Assembly: GCF_000189635.1 (NCBI RefSeq)
Contig: NW_002476188.1
Location: forward strand, 496,001-560,000
Origin: Tetrahymena thermophila SB210
Lineage: Eukaryota; Ciliophora; Oligohymenophorea; Hymenostomatida; Tetrahymenidae
Length of the DNA: 64,000 bases
Direction: 5' to 3'
In this document: one piece after another, positions 25,901 through 39,388 of the stretch
How the letters are laid out: every line of letters begins with the position of its first letter
Numbering within the stretch: position 1 is the first letter of the stretch
The notes under the pieces: generated by a model
The model's input: only the letters and a program-made list of their open reading frames with translations
Database searches by the model: none
What the model was told of the DNA's origin: nothing
Made by a program: the position numbers and the translations under genes

Positions 25901-27922
25901 AAAGATTTTAATTAATATAATACCTATGCTAGTTTAATAATATGAATGAAGATTTTTTTTAGAAGTTGTTTCTTGATAATATTACAATTATATTTTAGCA
26001 CATATTATTGAATTTTGGTAGTTTTCAAGAGCTTCAAGATACCTCTACTCAAAGAAGTGAATATTAGCTATGTTATTATATAATATGCCCAATTCTTGAT
26101 AGTTAGTAAATCTCTTAAAAAACTAAGTTTAAATATTCATAGAAAGTAAAGTTTTGCATGAATTTTCTAAAAATATATTTTATTATCTATACTTTAACAT
26201 TTTTATTAAATTTTTAAGAGATTCGTACAGGGTAAGAGTATCTCGCGATCCGAAAATATCTTCTGCTTTCAGATCACCAAATATTTTATCTTCGATAATT
26301 ATCAATTCTTTTACATCTTCAGGTTAAGTTTGAATTTACTTGAATAAATCAATCAAATAATTGATTGGATTTATTATTGTATTATAAATTGAGCTCGTGT
26401 AATAAAAGATTGTTATAAAAATGATGCTAAAAATAATGATGAATACCAGTGCTAATATTCGATATTGTTGTTTAACTAAAACTAACGAATTTGTTGTTAG
26501 GATTTCTACTTCATCAACCTTAAAAAAATCAGAAAATAAAAATAGATAATATTTATTAAAAGTTTTGTTTTGATTACTCAAACCTTAATAAATTAAATAC
26601 AAAGGCATATACTCCATTACGATACTCTCATCTTAGTAACTTTGCTCATTTTTATAACTTTGATTATCAAAGATATTTTGTATTGCTACTTCTTGAAAAT
26701 TTTTAAATGACTAATCGAATATTGATAATTATTATTAAAAGGATTATTATTGTAAACATTCTTCAGTTTGCTAATTCTAACAGATATATTATGAATAATT
26801 GTTTATAATTTCTTCTTTATTTATGTGGAAATACAAAATGTTATAAATGTTCATGTCTCCTTAAATAATTTAAAACATATTGTCATTCAAATTTAAATAA
26901 ACTTAATAACACATGATTACATTTTATTCTTTATTATTAGTGCTATTAAGTTATTTGCTAAATATCTTTTTGCAAGAAAAAAAACTTTTTACAGTTTGCT
27001 GAGTTTAACTTAGTCTATCATTATCAACTTTAGAATAGTAAAAGTAGTTTTCTTAAATTTTAGCCTACTAAAACCATTCAAAGCAATTTAAGTCAAACTT
27101 TTGTTAGATATCTATTTAACAATTTAGATCATTTAATGATTAAGGTATTTACTTAATCAAATAAGGAGACATTATTATAAATTATGGTGAGAGCTCAAAA
27201 TCTTCATCTGTGTATTCTAAAGCGAAAAAAGGTTAACTGACCTATATTAGATTTTATTTAGTTTGATAAGCTGTTTTATTTCTTTCTATTTAGAAAGGCT
27301 TCGTCAATACGCTTAATTAAGTCAGATATATTAATTCTGACTAATTAAAGGTCAGCTAATTATCAATATCAAGTTTTTTACTTTAGAACCTAATATAAGT
27401 AGAAGTTAGGTGAATAAAATAGCAATTTATGTAAAATTGAATAAAATGACTTTTATAATAGAAAATATTCATTGGAATAGTCTTTTTCCTAAAATAATTA
27501 TAAGAAAAATATATTTATTAATATTACCAGTAAGAAATAGTTAAAGGATTATTCAAATATAGTTGTTTTATATGATCATCTTCAATTCCTTCTTCTAATT
27601 TCAATATGTTAGCTAATGGAGCTACATATTGTTAATTCATTATCACTTTATTGCTTTACAGCTTGATACAAAACTACTAAATTAAGTAAGTTTGTAGAGA
27701 ATTCTCATTTAAGTTATTTTAAAACACTCGTGCTTTAAAATAGTTTATTTATTAGGTCACTACTCTATATTCACTTTCAAGAAACAGCATAATGTTATTT
27801 TTGTTTTAAATGTAATTATCTATATTCAAATAGATAATAAAAATTACTCCTAAAACCTACAATAATATTGGAACACAAATTAAACCCAGAATTTGCATAT
27901 ACAATTTCTTAATGCATTTCAT
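22997..27922 (-). CDS. Gene D: dCache-TPR-vWA transmembrane receptor-like protein
   Basis: Exon 1 (27922-27528) encodes MKCIKKLYMQ followed by TM1. A very short intron (27527-27489, 39 bases, acceptor TTATTTTAG) splits the conserved Trp codon. The dCache-like domain lacks the DPRCRFWY motif but keeps a Cys-Phe-Glu-Trp-Phe stretch. TM2 (coded near 26470-26400) is followed by a HAMP-like INPINYLIDLF. The TPR core is YQELGILYNNIANIHF. The vWA-like domain has FKISLFVFCQQDI, EDSLGVLAYLQ and KKFIILLIDQEG. The end is NVEYF, then TAA read as Gln and a hydrophobic TVFFMLF before TGA, matching the extension of gene B. Length is about 1,620 residues if no further introns exist. The reading frame is open upstream of the ATG, so a slightly longer N-terminus is possible. 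Confidence 0.8.
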
Positions 27923-30215
27923 TTTATTGTACCTACCTTAAAGTTTGCTAATTTTTAAACTCTAGATAAAGTTTAATTGCCGTTTGTCTAATATATTGAT
28001 TAGATTGATTATGCTTATTAATAAGGTCTTTAATTATATTATTTTAATTTTACTAAAAAGTTAATGCAATTCAATTCAATCACTCAATCAATTAGTTTAT
28101 TTTTTATTTTAATTTCAATTATATTTTGAATAGTTATCAAGGTTTTATTTTAATCTTTAATTCATTTCTAAACTGTTTATTTTCTATTCAAATTTTTTTG
28201 TAAGCAATCTGAAAATTACATATTTTAAATTGAAAAAAAAACATTTTATAAATGTTTTATTATTAAAAAAATCAAAATTTTTAAATTTAATTTATTAAAA
28301 AATAATTTGAAAGTCAAATCAATCAATTTTTTCTTAATTTAAAACTTGGCAAAAATAGTTTAAGTAATTATTTCATTATCTTTCAAAGTAAAGACTAAAC
28401 TTTTTGTCATTTATATGTTAGATTTTTTTTGCTTTTATTATCAAACAAAAAAAATGGCAAAAAAAAAGCAAAAAGTTAATCTACCATGAGATTCCTAATT
28501 AAATAAGTATTATCAATTTCAAAAAATTAGAAATCTTACAATTTTATAAGAAATTAGTAATGGTATAATCTATCTATAAATTTACTTAGACCCTTTTCCT
28601 CTTTAATTATTAATGTTTATAATTAACAGATCTTTCATTAATATTTTTGATTAATATTAAAAATTATATTTTTACAAAGTCAAAAATTACTAAAGTTAAG
28701 AAAAATCTAATAAGATAAAGAAGATTATTCTTAATCTTTAATGAAGAATAAAAAGGGATCTTTATTTTTATGAGCAAAAATTTTAGGTTAAGTTATATAA
28801 AGGATAATGAGAATTTGAATTCACTAGATAGTAATCAATTTTGTCATTTCTGAGAAAGCCTTTGAAAATATTTTTTCCTTTGTTATGTATGAGATCTCTA
28901 TTTTCGAATTAACAAAGAAATACGGTAATAGTAAATGTTAAAATAGAAATTATAAAATACAAGGATTGGTTTTAATGAAATTAATTGAAAGCTATCCAAA
29001 TACTATTTTAGCAAAAGCTACTATTGCTTAGTATGAAGTGAAGTGATCTAAATTTTAGATTAACTAAATTATTGTAGATTAATAATATACGTTTTCAGTA
29101 AATCTTCATTTATTATTGCAAACTTTTGTAAAAAAATGTATGAAAATAAGGAAAATTAGTTTTACAAATAAAATTATTAGATTTTAAAATAACATTTTAA
29201 AAAAAAAGCACAAAGGGATATTTATCCAATAAATATATTTATTAATTTTTAATGAAGCTCCATAGTAAATGAAATGCAAAAGGTTAAATAAACCAATTTT
29301 TAAAATTAGATTATTGCTTTTTTTTGAATTTTGAATGGAATATGATAATTATATATATTTAATTTCAAGGTTTGAGTGCAAAACTTTTATATTTTAAAAA
29401 AGTAAAATAATTAATCATAATATGGTTCATTTTAGTAAACAAACAAACAAACATAAAGATTAAAAATTTTATATATTTATGTAAGAGTAAATTAGATATA
29501 GTGAATTATCTAAAAATTATAGTAAGATATGAAGACATTTTCTTGGAGTTCATTACTTTTTAATTAATTAAAATAAAGGCTTAATTCCTTAAAGTTTTAT
29601 TAATTTTGTCTATTTTTAACTATTAAGTTAATCAACTTAAAATTATTAAAGTAGACAAAACCTTAAAATAGAGTAATGATTCTGAGAAAACAAAGTTATT
29701 TATTATAGACAGACAAACAAAGTCTATGTTTCAAAAATGAAGAAAATAGATAATTAAATTAGTAGTAATTTTTATTTCGTGTAATTTGCTATCTATCAAT
29801 GATATAGATAGAGTACTGATTAATTTAAAAATAAAAAAACTTTTTATCATACTTATCTCTTAATTTAAACATTAAATACATAGATACAAATTTTTTAGTT
29901 CGAACTAAAGATTCATAGAATAATAAGAAAATATTTTTAAAAAATAACTATGTTTTTAATGAATTTATACTTAGTTATTTTCAAAAAAGAGGTCTCTTAA
30001 ACGTATATTTTATTAGTAATAGAGAATTTCAAATTTTTAAACAATTTAAATTAAAGTAATTTTATTAACTAAATTTTTAGCTCAGTTTAAATTCTTGATG
30101 AAGTTTACTCAAATATAATAAATAATTAATAAATAATTAAACTTTACACTAACTAACTAATTAAAAAAAAATTATTTTGATAACTCAATAAAAGTAGTGT
30201 AAAAAAGCAAGAAAA
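27923..30215. other. Large intergenic region between gene D and the four-TM gene
   Basis: About 2.3 kb of AT-rich sequence between divergently oriented genes. Only very short ORFs are seen (for example ATGGCAAAAAAAAAGCAAAA near 28454, which ends after about 11 codons). No RNA gene or repeat family was recognised. It is expected to hold promoters for both flanking genes. Confidence 0.5.
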
Positions 30216-32477
30216 ATGCAGGTAAAGAAGATAAGTACCATAGCTTATATGTTAGTTATGGTTTTCTATGGGGTATTCACATTAATTCTAAGGTATATTG
30301 ATCATTCTTTAAACTTTGATTTTTGGTTTTAGATTTAAATCTTAAAGTTAAAAAGAAAATACATACATTTCTTTATGAATAAACAAATAAATAAATAAAT
30401 AAAACCTTATCATAAAATTTTTATAAATTAGTATTTTTGCCTTTACAAAGTTTTCTGATACAAGCTAGTATTATGATAATATTGTGACTAACTTATAGTA
30501 AATTCCTATAGTTGATGTATAAAGCAAGTCAACTTAGAATTGTGACTCAGATTACAGTTCTTTGTTTAATTGGAATTGGGAAGGCATGTTCAATGGCTGT
30601 GACTGCACTAAAACAACTGACTGGAAAATTTAGAAGAAGATGTATCGCGGTTTATGCACAGGTAATATGATTATTCATGCCTGCGTAAACGCTTCAGGTA
30701 TTAAAGCCTAACCTTTTAACTTTTTTGAAGGTAATTTAAAAAATAAATCACTAGATTTTATTATTATTGCACTAAAAATATAATGTTAAATTTTATTAAC
30801 TTTAACTTAATGTATTTATAAGGAACTGCAAACACCTAAATGAATGTATGCATAAAAAGAGGCTCAAGTTAATATGCATATTATAAGGTTGCCGATTAGT
30901 AGAAAGGAGTTTAATGTGTAGGTAGAAAGCTATGTGGTAACTTAGCATATCCTAAAAGTGTTTTTTGTGTAGCTTTGACTGATCCTTGTCCGGTTTATGA
31001 TATATAAGTTTCTTCAACTAAAGCTGATTCTAGATTTATTGGATATTAAGTAGCTAATCTTCCTAACGGCAATTATCTTTATTATGATAATCTTGGTACA
31101 ACTGCTACGAAAGAGCCTTTGAGTGAATTTAGACTAACACAAGGAGAAGGAGTCTGTCAATTCGTAAATACTTAGAGTAAAATTCAATTTTTGAAATTTA
31201 CATCCAAATTAAAATAGTAATTATTATGTAAAAATAGAAAATAAACCATCTGGATAATAAGATTATGTCCTATCAAAATCCAATAGAACATCATGCTCTA
31301 CTTATGATCCCACATTTGTCTAAAATGGATTCTCTGTAAAACCAACTATAATATTCTCGCATATTTATTTATTTTATTAAATTTGATAAATAGATACCCG
31401 AAAATAGATATTATATCCTAAATATGAATCCAACTGATTATACAACTCTCACTAAGTATCCAGGAATTTAAATCCCAAGCTCAACTTCTTAATTTTATAC
31501 TTTCCAAAGAAACTATTTATCATGGAATATTACAAACAGAAATTTAGTAAAATAATTTATTATTATAAAATTTTTTTATAAATTTAAATTTTTTTTAGAT
31601 GAAAGATTTTGTTGAAGCATCAAGCTCTTTAAATGATTTATATAAAGCTTAACTAGTTGTAATGATTATCAACATATTTGTTTGCTTAATCGTATCTATT
31701 ATCCTAAATGTTTTAGAACTACTAGGTCTACTGGGCAAAGATGTTTCTTGCATCAATGGATAGGCTAAAATTAAAAAAATCAAAATGGCGCTATCTTACG
31801 GAGCAAAAATTTTGTAAACTCCTGTAATAAATTAATTTAAAATCTATTTTAAATAAAAATATTTTGTGAAATTTATTCTACTTTTTTAAAAATTAATTAA
31901 TAAAATTTTATAAAATAAATAGTTTCTCCTGTGGGTATTTATACTCTCAGCTCAAAAAAAAAGTATTATTTCTGAGGTTGCAAATGCTGCACCAATGGAT
32001 TCCACATTTAATTCATAAATATCTTCATTTTCAACTTCATTAGAAGATTCAGTTTACAAAAATAATTTAATTTCCCTCATTGTGCTTGGACTTATCATCT
32101 TATTAGACATACTTTTGTTTTTAATATCTAAATGCTGCTCTAAAAATAGTCCTGATACATATGCTGAATCTGAAAAATTTAATTTTTCTGAAAATTAGAA
32201 ACCTGAAAATTAAAACTAATTCCCTATGCAATAATAGCCTTAACATTCTAATATACAAATGCAAAATGTATAACCTAGTGTTAATTAAGGTTATCCTGTT
32301 CCTTTACCAGTTACTTATTAGCCTAGCTATATTTAGTAATAGCCTATATAATAATAACCAGTATACGCCTAGCCTATGTAATAGTAATAACAATACGTTT
32401 AACCAGTGCAATACAATTAACCTGCTAAACAAGTAATCTTCGTCTAACCAGATTAATAAGGTTAAAATTACTATTGA
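30216..32477 (+). CDS. Four-transmembrane protein with Cys-rich ectodomain and Pro/Gln-rich tail (586 aa)
   Basis: This is the only well-supported plus-strand gene. Seven exons (30216-30292, 30432-30730, 30823-31176, 31238-31335, 31394-31546, 31599-31823, 31923-32477) have consistent phases and sum to 587 codons including TGA. The protein starts MQVKKISTIAYMLVMVFYGV, which enters TM1. A roughly 290-residue Cys- and Trp-containing loop follows (with NWNWEGMFNGCDC), then TM2 (LVVMIINIFVCLIVSIIL), TM3 (ending FLLWVFILSA), a short loop and TM4 (LISLIVLGLIILLDILLFLI). The cytoplasmic tail is Pro/Gln/Tyr-rich with repeated QP and QQP motifs and ends QGQNYY. The topology resembles tetraspanin-, claudin- or SUR7-like proteins, but no family signature was identified, so the function is unknown. 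The six introns are 52-139 bases. It interrupts the receptor array in the opposite orientation. Confidence 0.8.
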
Positions 32478-33117
32478 GAAAATATATTCTAAATAAAAAA
32501 TAATTACTCATTCTTTAATTCTAATTATTTTTTCTAATTAAAACCATCTGCAATAAATAAATAAAAAGAATAAAAATTATTTTATTTAACTAAATAATAT
32601 TCTCTTCATAAATAAGCTTAAAGGCTAAATAATAAATTAATAATTTTTTTTAGTATTAATTTATATCATTATTTAAGTGTTATTTGTTGCTTTTTTTTCT
32701 TTTTTTGATAATAATTTTTTAATTAAACTTTGATCGATATCTTAATACTGTTAATTAATCATTATAAATAATGCTTTCTCCTAAAATATCATTTTTTCTC
32801 AACTTCATTCAACTCAAAATTTTATAAAAAAAAAAATACTAAAAACATAAGATATTTTAAATAACACAATAATTTACAAGAAAATACATTAGTGAACTTT
32901 CTAATTTATTATGTTTTACACTTATAAAAATAAAAAAATTATTTTTTTTACAAAAAACTAATTTTCAACACCTCTTTTTAATCTTATTAATGACATAAAA
33001 ATAAATCTTCTACCTTATTTTTAAAAACTATACCCATAATTTTTTATAATTAATTTACTGTGAAAAATAAATTTTTTAATTTTATATTAAGTTAAAAGAC
33101 AAACAATAAATTTATAA
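32478..33117. other. Convergent intergenic region between the four-TM gene and gene E
   Basis: About 640 bases between two converging 3' ends. No ORF is visible. The left edge of the E/F duplication unit lies near 33085-33099. Confidence 0.5.
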
Positions 33118-36100
33118 TCAATAATGCTAAATATAAATGGGATATTTATAGTGATTAATGTTATCTCTTTATGATTTTAGAAAGACTGAAATATTTTTTG
33201 GTTAATATATAACTTTAATAATGTCTTTATGCAAGTGCTAAAAAGTTTAATTTGCTTAGGTTTCAAGAAAATTATTACCTTTTTTTTATGCTTAAATGAT
33301 AATCACTATATCAAAGTAAAATAAAAATTAAACTAATTCATCAAAAAGAGAGTCTCTTAAAATACTTATTTTATCAGTGCAATAGATAATATACTTTTAG
33401 CTTACCTACCTTTTTTATCTAATGCATTCAGTAAAAAACCTAGCATCATTTTACTGAAATTTCAATTTTTAGAGTTTTAAATAACTTAACCTATAGTTTA
33501 TTTCTTAACAAAAGAAAAAATTTAAAGCTTTTCTTATTGCCAAGTGGAAAGTTAAATTTTTATTTTGTATTTAAGTTAATCTTTTATCTTTTTATTATTG
33601 TTTTATTTCTTAACAATCAAAGCATCTTAAATTCTATCTCAAATACTTTAATTATTAATTGGCTTTTTATAAGATTTAATTTTTTGTATTAAACTTATTT
33701 TGAAAGATAAATTTCATATTATTAAGTTATATATTAGGGTAACGGCTCTCTAAAGGTTTAATTTAAAATTAAGGAATTTAANNNNNNNNNNNNNNNNNNN
33801 NNNNNNNNNNNNNNNNNNNNNNNNNNNNNNNNNNNNNNNNNNNNNNNNNNNNNNNNNNNNNNNNNNNNNNNNNNNNNNNNNATTTTCATGTGTATCTTAA
33901 TCTGAAAAATCTGAGCTAATATCTTATAAAGGAAATTAATATTGGGTTTTTTAAGTAATATTTATATTTAATTCTTAAATTAAATTCTAGTCTAATTTTT
34001 GGATCTATTTTATTTCAGTTAAATTCATATAGGGAGTAAAATAATTGTGCTATGTTTTATCTTAAAATATCACTCCTATTTTGTCATTTTGCTTATTAGA
34101 ATCAATATCTAAAAGAGAATTAATAATATTAAATTATTCATATTGATTATTTTTATCTTTTTGAATTCCAAAAATTATTCCTACCTTTTGTTAAATTTAA
34201 GGATTAAATTTATCACTAATTTTTATTAAATCTAGTGAAAAAATTTTATGTTTTTGAAATATTTGTAATAATTTATTAATTATCTAGAACGGTTGATGAC
34301 ACATAAATGTTTCTTATTCCTCTAAAATTTGTGTAAGAATTGTTGCACCAGTGTAATAATCTTATTATTAGATGGCTTATTCAGCTTTAGTAAAATTAAT
34401 ACAAAACTCAAGTTATGAAAGGGAAAGAGACAAATTAGCAAATTTATTTTCTTCATAGCAATTCTTAAAATTTTAATTAAGCGGTGTTAAAGTTAATTCA
34501 TTTTCCTCCATATTAATTATTTTTTTTTCATCTATCTAATTATTACTATATATACTTTTTAAGCTTGAAGGCACATTTTGAAAAGATTAAAGTTTATTTG
34601 TAGAAAAATTATTTTAATTTTAAATTTACTATTATCTAATATGTTGCATTGAAGGATTTTTAAGGAAATTGTCATAGCTTTAGTCATTTTAAAAAATATT
34701 TTCTCTTTTGAGTTATTTTCTGTCAGGTGAATAGGTAATATATCTTGGTAAAAATGTTAAAGAATTATTAAATTGTTAATTTTCAGGATCTTTTTATTAT
34801 TAATTTGTAATTTTAATTTTACTACAATTAGTTTTACTTCCCTTTTAAAATAAATTTATCTATTCTTAGCAAGGAATAAAATTTTTATTTTATCTTATAT
34901 TCTCACTAATTTTACGTTATTGGTTTTGCTCAGATTAGTAATTATAGTTACCATTTTTCTTATTTATTTTTCTTTTAAAGCTATTTTAAAATTAAGCATC
35001 ATAAAGTTCTTTTTCGCATCTATTTAAAATTTCATTTGATTTCTTAAAATTATTTTGTTTAAAGTAGCACTTTGCAATTAATGACTTTAATTCAATTTCA
35101 TTTTAAATTTAATTGGGTAAATACTAAGAGATTTGAATTAATTCATTTAATAACATTTTGATTTCATCCCAAAAATTATATGATTATGAACTTTCTCTCT
35201 TCGTCAATTTATTATCATCAAAATCTTCTTAAAATGCAAGTAAAGCTATAACATAATTTTTTTTTCTATAAAACAAATTTTATAAAAGTTGAATTGATTG
35301 CTGAGTCAGTTGAGAATATTATATTTTTAGTTAGTTATTTTAAATTTTACATTTAGTGCTATTTGATTAAATTTATTACTAAAAGCTAAACTAAGTATTC
35401 TAATTATTTATATTACTAAGGCGATTTAATTAATTTTATTAAGAATCTGTTTCTTTTTAAATATTATTATTTTTAGTAAAACTTTACTAATGAATTTTAT
35501 TAAATCTATTTCTGAAACTAGAATCTTAGCTGTTTAATTAGTTATTGCTTTTTCTTACACTTTCTAATTCTACTTTTGTTAACTCCTATGCAAAAGCAGT
35601 AGATTATTAAAATCTTATCAATAATTGTGAATCATTTATAATTATATTTGGGCTTTCAATACATTTATTACTAAAATTCTTTGATTTTAGATATTCTTTT
35701 TTTTCATTTCCATTATTATGATCGATTATTTTCAATTCACATTTTTGGAAGCAGAAATTCTGTAAAGCACTCACATCAAATGAGTCTTATAAGCTTTTGC
35801 AAAAATTTTGTATTTCATATCTAGCAAACAAAATTGATTAAGAAAAGTGTTCCATCGCCTAAAAATAGTGCTACTATGAAATCAAAATACTGCCTATATG
35901 ATTATGAGTTATTCCTACTGCACTAATATTTTAAAACTTTTTAAAGAATTCTAACTCTTTACTTAATCTAAGGAGAATCAATGTCTCATTCTCACAAAAA
36001 AAATTATCAGAAGTATAAGCGAGAATTTAAAAAACACCAATAAAGCTTTCGTAAAGCTCTTTTGTTTCTTTAGATGAGAAGAAGTCATATGGCGTCAAAC

Positions 36101-37799
36101 TTTTGTCATTAAAAACATTTAAAAGTTCAATAGATTTATCTTAGTCTATTAAAATTCTTTTTAAAACACTAGTTAAATGGTTGATTGGGAAAGCCAACAT
36201 TCCATATATATTTATTCCATAATACACAGAAATAACAATAAAGAATATAGCTAAGATCAAATATATTATAAACAGATAGATTGTAACTTTCTTTAGAAAG
36301 ATTTAAATGTTATTTGAATACTAAGTCATTTCTAAATTGCTTATCATATTTATCTAGACAAAAGATAAACAAACTTAGAATATTTACTATGATTTATCAT
36401 CAATTATATTTGCAGAAGGTATTTTAGAAATTACATTTATAGGGTTTAGTATAACTGTATAATCACTGCCATTTCTTTGGTATGGTACTATAGTAATATT
36501 TTTATAGTATTTAGAAAAATCTATTTATTCAATATAATTAACCTCATCAATCACAAATTTTGAATATAGCTTATGTAATGTATTATTTAAATTTTAAGCA
36601 TATGATTGATCTTAAAGATACTAGAGTTCTATTTCTTAAAAATTAAGGACTTATTAATTTACCATTTGATGGCTAGAATCGTAAACGATTGTTTAACTTA
36701 ATGGCTCTATCATATATAATTATTTTGTTGAATTTACAAAATTTTTAAAATAATAAGATGTATTATTTAGAGGTAATGTAAAGCACATAACATGATGTAA
36801 AAGGTTTTCCTAAGAATTTTAATCGAAATAAACTAATTTTTAGCAAAGATTTTGAGATAATCCTCCAAGATAAAGAAAATCTGGTTTTATTTAGCTTAAT
36901 GATTTATATTTTTGAGCATTTTAATACCAAAATCTGCACCTTGGATCATAACCAAATAAACCAGTACTACAATTTTCATTAGTATTATTACCTTCAATAG
37001 AATATTTACTTTATTGAGATATAAAAATACCTTATTCTTACATCCCAAATATTGTATCTTGAAATTAAAGTTTCCTAACACCCTCAGATAAAAATTAATT
37101 CTCATAATCAATAGCCCTTATTAAAGGATTAATTTATTAAAAAGTTTATAAAACAGCTTTTCCTTTCTCATCCAATTTATTTAATTTTTTAAACTATTTA
37201 TGGTACCTAAATTTTAAATATTAAATTTATATTAAAAATCATTTACTAAATTAAAATAGTATTCATTGATTTAGTTCTATAGTAAAAGAATAATTTATTT
37301 GATTGTAAAAATATATTTTTAAATTATAAAGATTTTATTTATTTAAATAATAAATAATTCATTATTATTTTTGAGTGATAGATAAAATGAAACAAAATTA
37401 ATAAATGCATTATTACCAAGAAGTTATTGTAAATGGATTATTTTACAATATGTTTGAAATAGATGTGTCATTTTAGCTCTTAAGCAATTTAATAAGATTA
37501 ATATAGCTGCTAAGATGGTTAGGATTTATTTTAACTTTTCCTTGAATTGCTTTTGAATAAAAATTATTTATTATGTATAAATAGGAAGACATTCTTTATA
37601 TTTAGTTAGATATCTAGTAAGAAATAGTACCAGTAAATTATTTGCTAAAATAAATCTATTGCTGAAACATTTTATCACTTAAATTTTAAACGATGCCCTT
37701 AATAAAGTAGAGCGCTAGAAATTGACTTATATATGCGAAAAAAAAGATTGTTAATATTGGTAAGCATATCATCAAGATAATTTTTAATTTCAAACTCAT
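33118..37799 (-). CDS. Gene E: dCache-TPR-vWA receptor-like protein (interrupted by assembly gap)
   Basis: Exon 1 (37799-37417) encodes MSLKLKIILMICLPILTIFF (TM1) and a hydrophilic segment. Intron 1 (37416-37207, 210 bases) splits a Trp codon, and exon 2 resumes Tyr-His-Lys at 37206. The dCache-like signature is intact: GYDPRCRFWYQNAQK. TM2 (near residues 441-462) is followed by a HAMP-like FPINHLTSVL. The TPR core is SAVGITHNHIGSILI, and a second TPR-like unit is IAKCYFKQNNFKKS. The vWA-like part has VGIIFGIQKDK and DKIGVIF, and the protein ends YPIYIQHY before TGA. The 100-N gap falls in the disordered insertion of the vWA region, so the ORF cannot be confirmed there. Copy F suggests about 308 real bases. 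E and F form a recent duplicate pair. Confidence 0.8.
33782..33881. other. Assembly gap (100 N) inside gene E
   Basis: Exactly 100 N. Comparison with gene F shows the offset between the copies changing from 7179 to 7387 across the gap, so the missing sequence is about 308 bases if the copies are colinear. Confidence 0.95.
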
Positions 37800-39388
37800 A
37801 ATTTTGTAATCTTTTTTAATTTAATAGTGTCTATTTTTAGAATTAATTTGGCTAATTTCTTTATAATTTTCTTACTATTTTTCTTTTTTACTAAAAATAT
37901 TCATTTTAATTTAGGAATTAGATTGGTAATCTTATTTTAAAATAAATTTTGTTTGAATCAAATCTTTTAATAAAATGAATAAAAAGTAATGGATTCAATG
38001 TAATCTTAGATTAATTAAATCTGATAAAAATTTATTTTTTCAGGCATGATTATTGATTAAATTATCTAAATTAATAACTTAAAAATATAAATTAGAAAAT
38101 ATCACCAAAAACTTCAGACAACAAATAATTCTTATATAAAATTTCCATAAAAATGAGTAACAAATTTCATTAATTTTAAAAATGCAAATTAAAAGATTAC
38201 TTACATTACAGATAATTATTATATTGTATTTATATTAGGTTAATCATACAAAAATCATGGTTTTATAAATTTTTAGGACGAACAATTATGAAGACATATT
38301 TCTATTATTTGCTTAAGCTTTTTGTTTCAAATAAATAATGAAAATAAAACTAGAACTAAAATAAACATAAAAATAGTCAGATCATTAAATTAATTTAAAT
38401 ATACCTGTATCCCTCTAAGTTAAACCTAATTAAGTTAAGCCAAAATCTAAATAAGCCTAAATATTAAGACATTTTCTAATATAAGCCGAATTTTTTGAAA
38501 AAAATTATTTTAACTTAGAAGGATAAAGGTACTTATCCATACAAAAAATCCCTTTTAATATTATATATATTAATGTATTAATACTAATAAGTAATATTAT
38601 AATTTGTACCATTAATAATCTAATATTTATTACATTTGTAATAACTGTATATTTATGATAATAAAAACTACTATTAATCTGGTTTATTTTATAAGCATTT
38701 TAACTAAAAAAAGTAATAATATCTATCTTATTAATCAACATTTACTCAAGAAATTTATTAGCGCAAAAAAAAAATAAATGCTTTACCAATTAAATAAATA
38801 TAAGCAAGAATGAAATTGAGATTAATAATTAATTAAGCAAATTATAAACTATTAAAAAATATTTAAATCTAACTAAATTAGCACCATAAAAATATTAATT
38901 TATGTGTAAATTAAATATATAAAAAATAAAGTCTTTCAAAGCTTGAATACAAAATCTTTAAAATTCAAAGTAGCAATTGCTAAAACACTTTAAGCAGTAT
39001 GTAGCCCAATTGAAAAAACTTCTTTGAACTTTTAATTTCTAGGAAAAAAAAAAATGATAATGTTTTAAAAAATAAAACAAATATTTTTTCTAAAATTCAA
39101 AAATTGAATTATTTCGTAAATGTATTTAGCAAAAATTTCTATGTATTTTTACAAATTTATAATTTAATTTTTAAACTTTGCTAATGGTGAAAAATTAAGT
39201 AATCATAACTTATTATTAATTCGCTAAGGCAGTAAAGGTAAGCAAATATCAATAATTAAACCAAAATCTAATCAAATAAACCAAGGTTTGATTTTTTATT
39301 AAGGTATTTTTATTGTATTACTTACTTATAGTTTTTAAGAAATGTTTGTAACAAATGAATAAATTAAATTAATTTTAATTTTATAGAC
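37800..39388. other. Intergenic spacer upstream of gene E
   Basis: About 1.6 kb, AT-rich, with no ORF. It is duplicated with small indels at 45272-46763, so it probably contains the gene E promoter plus the former 3' flank of the truncated G-like fragment. Confidence 0.55.

Noticed and set aside
36896..37111. Minus-strand standard-code ORF, with a twin at 44313-44513
   Set aside because: It is a neighbouring frame of the dCache exon of genes E and F. The frame carrying YDPRCRFWY is the real one.
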